From NCBI RefSeq assembly GCF_048269545.1, contig NZ_JBLXIJ010000016.1, positions 1-16,575 on the forward strand: a stretch of 16,575 bases of DNA, in the 5' to 3' direction. The notes beneath the pieces are model-generated. The model did no database searches. It had not been told where the DNA came from and worked only from the letters and a program-made list of their open reading frames with translations. Both the position numbers and the translations under genes were made by a program. Shown piece by piece: positions 7,995 to 14,848 of the stretch. The DNA is from Halpernia sp048269545. GTDB taxonomy: Bacteria > Bacteroidota > Bacteroidia > Flavobacteriales > Weeksellaceae. How positions within the stretch are numbered: position 1 is the first letter of the stretch; each line of letters begins with the position of its first letter.

Positions 7995-8447
7995 ATGGAA
8001 CAAAGATTAGATTATTTTAAAATCGCACCAGAAGGATTGAAAGGAATGTTGGAATTGGAGAAATACGTTTCCAGTTCTGGATTGGATAAAACCATATTTG
8101 AATTGGTAAAAACAAGAGCCTCGCAAATCAACGGATGCGCTTATTGTTTGGATATGCACACCAAAGACGCACGAAAAGCCGAAGAAACCGAGCAACGTTT
8201 GTACGCTTTGAGCGCTTGGAAAGAAACCCCATTTTACACGGAAAAAGAACGCGCCGCTTTGGAATGGACGGAAGCATTGACTTTAATTTCAGAAAATGAA
8301 GTTCCCGATTCTTTGTACAATTCGGTTCGAGAATATTTTGAAGAAAAAGAGTTGGTTGCTTTAACGATGGCAATTGTGGCGATTAATGGTTGGAATCGTT
8401 TGGCGATTGCGTTTCGAACTGTTCCAGGTTCTTACGAAGCGAAATAA
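7995..8447 (+). CDS. Carboxymuconolactone decarboxylase / AhpD-like protein, longer form
   Basis: The protein is 150 residues from the ATG at 7995. The frame is open further upstream (from 7899), but that part overlaps the preceding gene and has no family similarity, so 7995 is the start. RASQINGCAYCLDMHTKDAR gives Cys48, Cys51 and His55, the AhpD-type CxxC...H centre. The C-terminal half contains ALEWTEALTLISENEVPDSL and LTMAIVAINGWNRLAIAFR, typical of the alkylhydroperoxidase-like (AhpD core) subgroup. It is distinct from its neighbour in length and sequence, so the pair is not a recent tandem duplication. It starts 13 bases after the previous stop and is the last gene of the apparent acnA operon. 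A role in peroxide or thiol stress is inferred. Confidence 0.9.
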   Translation: MEQRLDYFKIAPEGLKGMLELEKYVSSSGLDKTIFELVKTRASQINGCAYCLDMHTKDARKAEETEQRLYALSAWKETPFYTEKERAALEWTEALTLISENEVPDSLYNSVREYFEEKELVALTMAIVAINGWNRLAIAFRTVPGSYEAK

Positions 8448-8504
8448 GAAAATCTTTTTTTTACCTTAAGAGAGACAAAAGTATTATTCATAAAAATAGG
8501 AAAT

Positions 8505-8556
8505 CAAAAGATTGCAAAAAGTAAATGTTTATTCATATACATTTTGCAATCTTTTG
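8505..8556. repeat. Perfect 15-bp inverted repeat after the aconitase operon
   Basis: CAAAAGATTGCAAAA (8505-8519) is the exact reverse complement of TTTTGCAATCTTTTG (8542-8556), with 22 bases between. It lies 57 bases after the last operon stop and may act as a terminator or an RNA-stability hairpin, though no long T run follows. The right arm is inside copy 1 of the tandem repeat and recurs in copy 2 (8658-8672), so the left arm can also pair with the second copy. Confidence 0.6.
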
Positions 8557-8755
8557 AAATACTTAAAACGTCATATATTCTTTTATTTCTTTGCGATAAA
8601 AATCTTTTATTAAGGATTAAAATAGTATTTAAAAAGCACAATGTTTATCCACATACATTTTGCAATCTTTTGGATTACTTAAAACATCCTATTTTCTTTT
8701 GCCACTTTTGCGGTATAATCTTTTCCTCTGCATTAAAAATAATATTTGAAAAATG
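8524..8755 (+). repeat. 116-bp tandem direct repeat forming the leader of the dehydrogenase gene
   Basis: Copy 1 (8524-8639) and copy 2 (8640-8755) are the same length and adjoin exactly. They are nearly identical over the first half (AATGTTTAT.CA.ATACATTTTGCAATCTTTTG, then ACTTAAAAC) and similar over the second, for instance TTTGCG followed by ATAA/TATAATCTTTT and ATTAAAA near the end. I judge them roughly three quarters identical by eye. Copy 2 ends at the ATG of the dehydrogenase, so the duplicated unit is the whole upstream region. The copies differ in reading frame and do not encode a protein. The region likely carries the dehydrogenase promoter, perhaps in both copies. Confidence 0.8.
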
Positions 8756-9466
8756 AAAATAAGTAAAAAAATAGCCATCATTACCGGAGCAAGTAGCGGT
8801 TTGGGAGCGGCTTTTGCGCAAGCATTGGTAGAAAAAAACGCTTTCGTTTATGGACTTGCAAGAAATTTAGAAAAACTAAATGCGCTCCAAGAAAAGTTGG
8901 GTGAAAATTTTATAGCTGTGAAAATGGATATTACCGACCAAAAAGCAATTGCGGATTGGATGCAAAAAACATTTTCAGAAAATCATTCGCCAGATATTCT
9001 CATTAATAATGCAGGTTCGGGTTATTTCAGTAAGATTGATGAACTTCCTTTAGAGAAATGGCACGAAATGATTAACACCAATTTGAACGGCGTTTTCTAT
9101 CTCACTTCGGCTGTAGTTCCTTTAATGAAGCAGAATCTCACCTTTAAACACATCATCAATATCGGTTCTATTTTGGGCAAAGTTTCCCGCTCAGAAAGTG
9201 CGGCTTATTGTGCCACAAAATACGGAATGCAAGGATTTAGCGAGGCATTATTTAAGGAACTTCGCTCTTTCAATATCAAAGTAACCTGTGTAAATCCTGG
9301 AAGTATTGACACTCATTTTTTCGCAGAATCTGGCATAGAATCTCACCACAATATGTTGCAACCCAAAGATATTGCAGATTTAATCGTCTATCTTTTAGAA
9401 ACCCCCGATAATTTTTTGATTGATGAAATTACTTTAAGACCTTTGAATCCGAAGGTTTCGGAGTGA
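8753..9466 (+). CDS. Short-chain dehydrogenase/reductase (classical SDR)
   Basis: The 237-residue cytoplasmic oxidoreductase has all classical SDR motifs: TGASSGLG (residues 11-18) for the dinucleotide, MDITD with Asp59 at the adenine pocket, NNAG (85-88), Asn110, Ser139, and the YCATK catalytic pair Tyr152/Lys156, followed by NPGSIDTHF. Arg37 after the second strand (LARN) suggests NADP(H) rather than NAD(H). Its closest look is to SDRs of the YdfG / 3-oxoacyl-ACP reductase-like group, but the substrate is not predictable. The ATG is the last three bases of the tandem repeat's second copy. It is separated from the aconitase operon by about 300 bases and so appears to be its own transcription unit. 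No clear terminator follows; the next 120 bases are AT-rich and empty. Confidence 0.93.
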   Translation: MKISKKIAIITGASSGLGAAFAQALVEKNAFVYGLARNLEKLNALQEKLGENFIAVKMDITDQKAIADWMQKTFSENHSPDILINNAGSGYFSKIDELPLEKWHEMINTNLNGVFYLTSAVVPLMKQNLTFKHIINIGSILGKVSRSESAAYCATKYGMQGFSEALFKELRSFNIKVTCVNPGSIDTHFFAESGIESHHNMLQPKDIADLIVYLLETPDNFLIDEITLRPLNPKVSE

Positions 9467-9587
9467 GGAATTGTTTATTTTTGGTTTCGGAATGTTGGAT
9501 TAATTTTGTTGGTGAATCCTTTATTCAGAATTAGTAATCGGTGACTCAAAATCGCAAATTTAAAAGCCGTCATTAAAAATTAAAAAA

Positions 9588-9632
9588 ACTTTGTCAAAGT
9601 TACTATTATTTCGCTTTAAACTTTGACAAAGT
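9588..9632. repeat. Nested palindrome: two inverted copies of a palindromic 14-mer
   Basis: ACTTTGTCAAAGTT (9588-9601) and AACTTTGACAAAGT (9619-9632) are perfect reverse complements separated by 17 bases. Each arm is itself a palindrome around one central base (ACTTTG-T-CAAAGT). The unit can therefore fold as one long hairpin or as two small ones. It ends 29 bases before the lipid kinase ATG, and an alternative TTG start at 9638 would sit directly beside it. It could be a dimeric regulator's operator pair, a terminator for the dehydrogenase gene, or a dispersed repeat element. Confidence 0.65.
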
Positions 9633-9661
9633 GAAAGTTGAATTTTTCGAAATTTAAAAAA

Positions 9662-10582
9662 ATGCCAAACACAAAAATCACTTTCATCATCCACGCAAAA
9701 TTACGTGGAATTTCTTCGCTCAAATCAGAGATTGAAGCCACATTTTCAAATGGTTATGAAATCAAGTTTAAAAGCACAAACAAAACTTTCGGTGCAAAAG
9801 ATTCTGCGATTGAAGCCATTGAAGAAAACGCGGAAATCATCGTCATTTGTGGCGGCGATGGAAGCATTAATGAAACTGTAAATGGCTTTTTAGAAACCGA
9901 GAATTCTCACGCCATCAATTTTGGCGTTTTACCTTTGGGAACGGGAAATGATTTTTCGAGATCTTTGAGTGTGAAAAATAATTTGCAAGAGTTGAAATCA
10001 TTGATTGAGCAAAGAAAAACCATCGATGTTTCAGTTTTTAAAATGAATTTTATCGATAAAAAGCAAAACGAAAACAGCAGATATTTTGTCAATATTTCAG
10101 ACATCGGTTTGGGCGGATTTGTAGTAAAAAAAGTGAGTCACAGTTCTAAAATTTTAGGCGGAAACATCACTTATTTTTTAGCGATTATTTTTTCCTTTTT
10201 ACAATATAAAAAGCAAGCGGTGCAACTGAAAAGTGATACCTTTAATTGGGAAGGAAATATGATGAGTTTGTGTATGGCAAATGGAAAATATTTTGGCAGC
10301 GGAATGTGCATTGCTCCAGATGCAAATATTTGCGATGACCGATTGCAATTGACTATTTTGGGAAATGTAAGTTTGTGGGATTACATAAAAAATTTAAATA
10401 AAATCCGGAAAGGACAAAAAATAAAACATAAAGAAATATTTTACACTTCTGTAAATAATTGCAAAATTACTTCAAAAGAAAATCCTTGTCCGATTGATAT
10501 GGATGGAGAATTTATTGGTTTCACGCCGTTGGAAGTTAATTTAGCGGAAAGAAAAATAAGTTTTTATGGTATTGGGAAATAA
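9662..10582 (+). CDS. YegS/DAGK-family lipid kinase
   Basis: The 306-residue protein belongs to the diacylglycerol/sphingosine kinase catalytic superfamily, which phosphorylates lipid hydroxyls with ATP at the inner face of the membrane. Near the N-terminus, IIVICGGDGSINETVNGF gives the nucleotide-binding GGDG(S/T) loop at residues 64-68, and LPLGTGNDFSRSL gives GTGND at 93-97. The C-terminal beta domain follows, with NISDIGLGGFV, CMANGKYFGSGMCIAPDA and PIDMDGE(F), the last being the conserved D-G-E. Length is normal for bacterial YegS/DgkB-like proteins. The frame opens at a TTG (9638), but ATG 9662 gives MPNTKITFIIH at the usual distance to the first strand, so I chose it. The lipid substrate is unknown. 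It converges on the channel gene with 60 bases between, which contain only weak hairpin potential (ATCAATTTTGAT). Confidence 0.92.
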   Translation: MPNTKITFIIHAKLRGISSLKSEIEATFSNGYEIKFKSTNKTFGAKDSAIEAIEENAEIIVICGGDGSINETVNGFLETENSHAINFGVLPLGTGNDFSRSLSVKNNLQELKSLIEQRKTIDVSVFKMNFIDKKQNENSRYFVNISDIGLGGFVVKKVSHSSKILGGNITYFLAIIFSFLQYKKQAVQLKSDTFNWEGNMMSLCMANGKYFGSGMCIAPDANICDDRLQLTILGNVSLWDYIKNLNKIRKGQKIKHKEIFYTSVNNCKITSKENPCPIDMDGEFIGFTPLEVNLAERKISFYGIGK

Positions 10583-10642
10583 GTTTAAATAAGATTAAAA
10601 AATCAATTTTGATAGAAAAAATATTTAATTAAAATCACAGAA

Positions 10643-11566
10643 TTATCGCAAATTTCCTTCTGGAAATTTCACTTTTTCTGGTGCTTTATTCAATAAAGAC
10701 AAAGCGTATTTTAAAATTCTATTTCTACGACCAGTTGTATCTTTCGGTTCCACCGGATAAGAAATTACCGCTTCCATCCAAGCAAATTTATTATTTCTAA
10801 AATAAACCGTCGCTTCTAAATTTTTATAATTTTCACTCACAAATTGTGGATATTTTTCTTTAAAATCTTTTTGTGTTGCTTCTAACAAACAATTTTCAAC
10901 AAATTGTAAATCACTTGTGAAAGCAATTTGAACTGGAGTTTCATTCCAAATAAATGGAATTTCTGGACCAGAATAATTAATAATTTCTTCTCTTAAAATT
11001 AAACTATTCGGAAATCTAATAATTCTTCCACTCAATCTGTCATTTCCCAAATAATCACCGCTACATTCTAAAATTGAAGTATCTAAATAATTAATTTCTA
11101 CCACATCTCCGCGAAAACCTTTTATTTGAATCCGATCTCCAACCAAATAAGAACGTCGGAAAACTAAATAAATCCAGGCGATAAATGATGCAATTGGCGC
11201 TTGCAAAGCAAAACCCAAAACCAAGGAAATTAAACCAAAACTTACTGCAGCGGCGTACAAATTTTGAAATAAAAAGGAAGCAACCACAATCAAACTAAAC
11301 ACAATTGCGAGAAATCTTACAATGCGCAAAAGATTGTATCTATCGCCTTCGATGTGGTTTTGAGAATTGATTAATCTTACAATAAATTTACTAATCAGAA
11401 AAATAATACAAATTGAAAACAAACTCAAACTCAGTTTTTTCATAAAAGGAATATATTTCTCCCAATCTTCAAAAATCTTCAAGTTTAATAAATAATATAC
11501 GGTGATTAAAACCACCGCAACGATACTATAAATTGCAATCCATTTCTTATTATTATGATTTTCCAT
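10643..11566 (-). CDS. MscS-type mechanosensitive ion channel
   Basis: The 307-residue inner membrane protein has predicted helices at about 9-27, 43-66, 81-100 and the pore helix at 105-136. The pore segment (AAAVSFGLISLVLGFALQAP) has the Gly/Ala-rich packing pattern of MscS TM3, and is followed by YLVGDRIQIKGFRGDVVEIN, the classical start of the beta domain. IIRFPNSLIL and INYSG are also family-typical. It probably opens under membrane tension to release solutes on osmotic downshock. It is slightly larger than E. coli MscS and has one extra N-terminal helix. The start ATG has no competing upstream start. No convincing promoter box is seen in the 225 bases upstream, apart from A/T-rich sequence. 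Confidence 0.92.
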   Translation of the reverse strand: MENHNNKKWIAIYSIVAVVLITVYYLLNLKIFEDWEKYIPFMKKLSLSLFSICIIFLISKFIVRLINSQNHIEGDRYNLLRIVRFLAIVFSLIVVASFLFQNLYAAAVSFGLISLVLGFALQAPIASFIAWIYLVFRRSYLVGDRIQIKGFRGDVVEINYLDTSILECSGDYLGNDRLSGRIIRFPNSLILREEIINYSGPEIPFIWNETPVQIAFTSDLQFVENCLLEATQKDFKEKYPQFVSENYKNLEATVYFRNNKFAWMEAVISYPVEPKDTTGRRNRILKYALSLLNKAPEKVKFPEGNLR

Positions 11567-11714
11567 AGAGTTTAAATTCTAACTTGATTTAATTAAAAAA
11601 ATTTTAAAACTTTTGTAACTAATTTTAAGCCTTAAAAGATAAGTAAAATTGAATAATATGACAAAAACTAAATTGTAATGTGAAATTTTAGAATAAAAAT
11701 TGCCATATTAAAAA

Positions 11715-11750
11715 AAATCACACAACAAAACAGAGTCCATTGTGTGATTT
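11715..11750 (-). terminator. Rho-independent terminator of the DoxX-like gene
   Basis: AAATCACACAA (11715-11725) pairs perfectly with TTGTGTGATTT (11740-11750), an 11-bp stem with a 14-base loop. Read on the minus strand, it is followed by a run of T's (TTTTTTTTAAT). It sits 41 bases beyond the stop of the minus-strand gene ending at 11792. The 11567-11714 stretch beyond it is AT-rich and otherwise empty. Confidence 0.75.
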
Positions 11751-11791
11751 ACTAATATAAAAAAAATTGTGTTTTCTAAAAAATAATAAAC

Positions 11792-12175
11792 TTAAGCAGC
11801 TACTTTACTAAAATCATTTGTCCACAAAGTGGCTAAACAAAAAGCGCCAATTGCCATTACCAAATCTCTCACTGCAACATCTACATAAGTCCAGCTGAAA
11901 ATTAAAGTTAATGCAATTGCAACCAACCAAGCTGAAACTATATAAGCGCCGATTTTAGTTTTTGTTAAAACAATTACACCTGCAATAATTTCTATGACAC
12001 CTACAACCATCATAAAAGAAGATTCTGACATTGGAAGAATTGACGCCATTCCATCAGAAATATAATGCGTCCAATCGGTTAAAATATTGGTGAATTTGTC
12101 TAAACCTGCTACAATTGGAACGATACCAAAAGTATATTTTAAAATGTTTTTTACTAATTGAAGATTGGTTTCCAT
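11792..12175 (-). CDS. DoxX-like small membrane protein
   Basis: The 127-residue protein has four predicted helices at about 11-25, 53-70, 76-94 and 101-119, the topology of the DoxX superfamily. Typical features are GIVPIVAGLDKFTNILTDW at the first helix, MMVVGVIEIIAGVIVL in the second and VRDLVMAIGAFCLATL in the fourth. Family members have been linked to respiratory or redox membrane complexes, but no biochemical function can be assigned here. It has a clear terminator, is a single-gene unit, and is transcribed divergently from the sigma factor gene with 119 bases between. This arrangement raises the possibility of shared control. The start ATG (12173-12175) precedes an intact first helix. 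Confidence 0.82.
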   Translation of the reverse strand: METNLQLVKNILKYTFGIVPIVAGLDKFTNILTDWTHYISDGMASILPMSESSFMMVVGVIEIIAGVIVLTKTKIGAYIVSAWLVAIALTLIFSWTYVDVAVRDLVMAIGAFCLATLWTNDFSKVAA

Positions 12176-12238
12176 AATTTAATTTTAATTTGTTTATAAA
12201 TTTGTTACATTCGTTTGATACGATATTTTAAAAAAGGA

Positions 12239-12252
12239 TACAAAATTTTGTA
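12239..12252. promoter_or_regulatory. 14-bp perfect palindrome between divergent genes (candidate operator)
   Basis: TACAAAATTTTGTA is a perfect palindrome midway between the divergent starts at 12175 and 12295, about 60 bases from one and 40 from the other. This position suits a dimeric regulator, or an autoregulatory site for the sigma factor's unit. Because the region is AT-rich, such a short palindrome may be coincidence. A TAAATTTG box (12197-12204, plus strand) fits the -7 pattern, but no -33 element is correctly placed. Confidence 0.35.
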
Positions 12253-12294
12253 ACTTTTTTCTCTCTTCTCTATCTAATTTAAAAGAAAGCAATT

Positions 12295-12969
12295 ATGGAA
12301 GCGATAAAAATTAATGATTTTAATAATCATAAAATCACAGATAGTGAAATAATAAGACGAATTTTGAGCGGTGAAAAGGAGCTATTTGAAATGTTGGTTC
12401 GCAGAAATAATCAAAAATTATATCGTGTCATAAGAAGTTATATAAAAGATGAAGCTGAAATAGAAGACATAATGCAGGATTCTTATGTGAAAGCTTTTAC
12501 GAAATTATATCAATTTAAATTAGAATCTACATTTTCAACTTGGCTTATTCGTATTGGAATAAATCAATCTTTAACACGACTCCGAGAACTCGGAAAATTG
12601 CATCATCTTAATGAACGAGACGAAAACGAAACCACCAATTCCATCTTAGAAATCCCAGATTCCAAACAATTAAATCCACAGGATAAAATGATTCGCAACG
12701 AAACCAAACTCTTATTAGAAAACGCTATTGACAGTTTAGATTCAAAATATAAAATTATTTATATGATGAAAGAAGTGGAAGAAATGAGTTTAAAAGAAAT
12801 TTCCGTCGCCTTAGATATTACACTTGCCAATGTAAAAGTGCGTCTGCACCGCGCAAAAGAAATGCTAAAAACAAAGCTTTACGAAACTGCAAATGATAAA
12901 AATATTTTTGAATTCGGTTTCAGCAGATGCGATAGAATTACAGAAAATGTGATGAAAAGAATTGGTTAA
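12295..12969 (+). CDS. RNA polymerase sigma factor, ECF-like (sigma-70 regions 2 and 4)
   Basis: The 224-residue regulator has region 2 at about residues 25-95, with EAEIEDIMQDSYVKAF (53-68, core-binding) and FSTWLIRIGIN (80-90, -10 recognition). A short linker containing the LNERDENETTN stretch leads to region 4 at about 140-195, with the helix-turn-helix MSLKEISVALDITLANVKVRLHRAKEML. Only two sigma domains are present, as in extracytoplasmic function factors. An unusual tail of about 28 residues (ANDKNIFEFGFSRCDRITEN) follows region 4. No anti-sigma factor gene lies beside it; the next gene is a broken small membrane protein 44 bases downstream. The signal it answers is therefore unknown, and the neighbouring DoxX-like gene is a possible target. 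Confidence 0.93.
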   Translation: MEAIKINDFNNHKITDSEIIRRILSGEKELFEMLVRRNNQKLYRVIRSYIKDEAEIEDIMQDSYVKAFTKLYQFKLESTFSTWLIRIGINQSLTRLRELGKLHHLNERDENETTNSILEIPDSKQLNPQDKMIRNETKLLLENAIDSLDSKYKIIYMMKEVEEMSLKEISVALDITLANVKVRLHRAKEMLKTKLYETANDKNIFEFGFSRCDRITENVMKRIG

Positions 12970-13013
12970 AATTCATTTTATTTTATTTAAATTTAATTGT
13001 CTAAATAAAATTT

Positions 13014-13193
13014 ATGGAAACCATTTTCTGGATTTGCATGAAAGTCATGCAATTAATGAGCAAAGCTGTGGGAATTTCTTAACAACAATTAAATGTCAAT
13101 TTATTTGTAGTTCTTCATCCTGCAATCACATTTTTTCTATTTTATCTCTATCGAAAATATAAAAGATTGTATTTGAAAACTTTAGAAAAATAA
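13014..13193 (+). pseudogene. 59-codon single-helix membrane protein gene with an in-frame TAA
   Basis: From ATG 13014 the frame reads METIFWICMKVMQLMSKAVG then IS, meets a TAA at codon 23 (13080-13082), and continues in the same frame as QQLNVNLFVVLHPAITFFLF then YLYRKYKRLYLKTLEK to a TAA at 13191-13193. The two halves look like one small protein: an amphipathic N-terminus, a hydrophobic helix containing VVLHPAITFFLFYLY, and a basic C-terminal tail. I recall similar 'METI(F/Y)WICMK' proteins of about 55-60 residues in Flavobacteriia, where Tyr stands in place of the stop. A single Tyr-to-stop change explains it. No ATG follows the stop in frame. It lies 44 bases after the sigma factor gene, probably in its operon. 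It could also be a sequencing error. Confidence 0.6.
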
Positions 13194-13207
13194 ATAATTT
13201 AAATTTA

Positions 13208-14776
13208 TTATTTCGTTTTATTAATTTCGATTTTTTTTAAAATTGCATCTACACAATTAATTCCATCAATTGCCGCAGAAATAATTCCTCCTGCGTAACC
13301 TGCGCCTTCGCCGCACGGATAAAGTCCAGAAATTTCAACGTGTTCCAAAGTTTGTACGTTTCTGGGAATGGAAATCGGCGAAGAAGTTCTACTTTCTGGC
13401 GCGTGCAAAACTGCTTCATTTGTATAAAATCCTTTCATATTTTTCCCGTATTCTACGAAAGCTTTTTTTAATCTTTTTGAAATTAATTTTGGTAAAACTT
13501 CGGATAAATTTAAAGAAGTAATTCCTGGTAAATAAGACGTTTTCGGGAAATCTTGTGAAATTTTTCCTTCCACAAAATCTACCATTCTTTGCGCCGGAAC
13601 TTTTTGCGTTTTTCCAGCTGCTTCCCAACAATCCCGTTCTACTTTTTTCTGAAAATCCAAACAAACAAACGGATTATTTTTTTCAAAATTGGGCAAATCT
13701 TCTGCTTTTACACTGACTACAATTCCAGAATTTGCGAACGGATTATTTCGTTTACTTGGACTCCATCCGTTTGTTACCACTTCTTCTTGCGCAGTTGCAC
13801 ACGGCGCAATAATTCCGCCGGGACACATACAAAAAGAATAAACGCCCATTTCATCAATTTGTTCCACGAGAGAATAAGAAGCAGGCGGTAAATTTGGATT
13901 TTCACCATCTTTTTGATACTGAATTTTATTGATTAATTCTTGCGGATGTTCCACACGAACTCCCAACGCAAAAGGTTTTGCTTCAATTTTTATTTTTTTT
14001 GAATGCAATAAATAAAAAATATCACGCGCCGAATGTCCTGTTGCTAAAATTAGATTTTCACAATCAAACCATTTTTCTTCATTAATTTGAATTCCAACAA
14101 CTGCATTATTTTCAATTTTAAAATCTGTGAGTTTGCTATCAAAATGAATTTCGCCACCCGAATTTAAAATTTCTCCTCGCATGGCGATGATAATTTGCGG
14201 CAATTTATTGGTTCCAATATGTGGATGCGCATCAATTAGAATATCTGAATCTGCCCCAAAATGAACAAACCATTCTAAAGCTTTCAAAACATTTCCGCGT
14301 TTTTTGGAGCGTGTGTAAAGTTTTCCATCGCTGTAAGTTCCAGCGCCGCCTTCACCAAAACAATAATTAGATTCTGGATTGACGATGTGTTCTTTATTAA
14401 TTTTTGCTAAATCTCTTCTTCTTTCTCGAACTTCTTTTCCACGTTCAAAAACGATAGGTTTTAATCCGGCTTCAATCGCGCGCAAAGCTGAATAATATCC
14501 AGCTGGTCCAGCTCCAATTATAAAAATTTCAGTTTTATTTTTTACAATTTGCGGAATAAATGACGGAATAATTTCACGCTTCTCTCCTATTTTCCAAAAT
14601 TCAATTTGTAAATTAATTTTCACATAAGATTGTCGTGCGTCAATTGAGCGCTTTCGAATTCGCCAATCGCTAATTTCACTTTCACGGAAATTGGCCTTTT
14701 TTAATGCCGATTTTAAAATGAAAGTTTGGTCTTCCAACTGATCGGGTGAAACTGCAATTTGAACGAGTGTGCTCAT
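13208..14776 (-). CDS. FAD-dependent NAD(P) oxidoreductase, COG2509-type
   Basis: The 522-residue protein belongs to the 'uncharacterised FAD-dependent dehydrogenase' group. Residues 1-80 form the small N-terminal domain of that group. IFIIGAGPAGYYSALRAIEAG gives the FAD dinucleotide fold (Gly88-x-Gly90-x-x-Gly93), with Glu111 at the ribose position (PIVFERG). The family hallmark NYCFGEGGAGTYSDGKLYTR follows, then ILATGHSARDIF and MCPGGIIAPCATAQEEVVTNGWSPSKRNNPFANSG. Near the end, GLYPCGEGAGYAGGIISAAIDGINC contacts the flavin. The electron acceptor and substrate are unknown. It converges on the broken small membrane protein gene with only 14 bases between, and no separate terminator is visible. 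Its promoter lies almost on the start codon (see the promoter entry), implying a leaderless or near-leaderless mRNA. Confidence 0.93.
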   Translation of the reverse strand: MSTLVQIAVSPDQLEDQTFILKSALKKANFRESEISDWRIRKRSIDARQSYVKINLQIEFWKIGEKREIIPSFIPQIVKNKTEIFIIGAGPAGYYSALRAIEAGLKPIVFERGKEVRERRRDLAKINKEHIVNPESNYCFGEGGAGTYSDGKLYTRSKKRGNVLKALEWFVHFGADSDILIDAHPHIGTNKLPQIIIAMRGEILNSGGEIHFDSKLTDFKIENNAVVGIQINEEKWFDCENLILATGHSARDIFYLLHSKKIKIEAKPFALGVRVEHPQELINKIQYQKDGENPNLPPASYSLVEQIDEMGVYSFCMCPGGIIAPCATAQEEVVTNGWSPSKRNNPFANSGIVVSVKAEDLPNFEKNNPFVCLDFQKKVERDCWEAAGKTQKVPAQRMVDFVEGKISQDFPKTSYLPGITSLNLSEVLPKLISKRLKKAFVEYGKNMKGFYTNEAVLHAPESRTSSPISIPRNVQTLEHVEISGLYPCGEGAGYAGGIISAAIDGINCVDAILKKIEINKTK

Positions 14777-14781
14777 ATTTG

Positions 14782-14811
14782 CAAAGATACCTTAAATATG
14801 ATTTTTTTCAA
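14782..14811 (-). promoter_or_regulatory. Consensus Bacteroidota promoter placed at the ATG of the FAD oxidoreductase gene
   Basis: On the minus strand, TTG (plus 14809-14811) is followed by exactly 19 bases and TATCTTTG (plus 14782-14789), matching the phylum's -33 TTG / -7 TAnnTTTG pattern. TATCTTTG ends only 5 bases before the ATG (14774-14776). With normal spacing, transcription would begin at or within a few bases of the start codon, so the mRNA should have no leader or almost none. No other ATG occurs nearby in frame to serve as a later start. Confidence 0.65.
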
Positions 14812-14848
14812 TTAAAAAACATCAATTATAGCTAAAACAATTCTATAC

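Noticed and set aside
8524..8755. Possible CRISPR array or mobile element from the repeated sequence
   Set aside because: There are only two long imperfect copies without spacers, and no cas, transposase or target-site pattern nearby.
8544..8756. 70-codon open frame over the tandem repeat
   Set aside because: It begins at TTG, the two repeat copies fall in different reading frames, and it overlaps the dehydrogenase start. The composition is that of non-coding AT-rich DNA.
12962..13162. 66-codon open frame after the sigma factor gene
   Set aside because: It is in a different frame from the coherent small membrane protein (13014-13193) and has no protein character; the chosen frame explains the region better.
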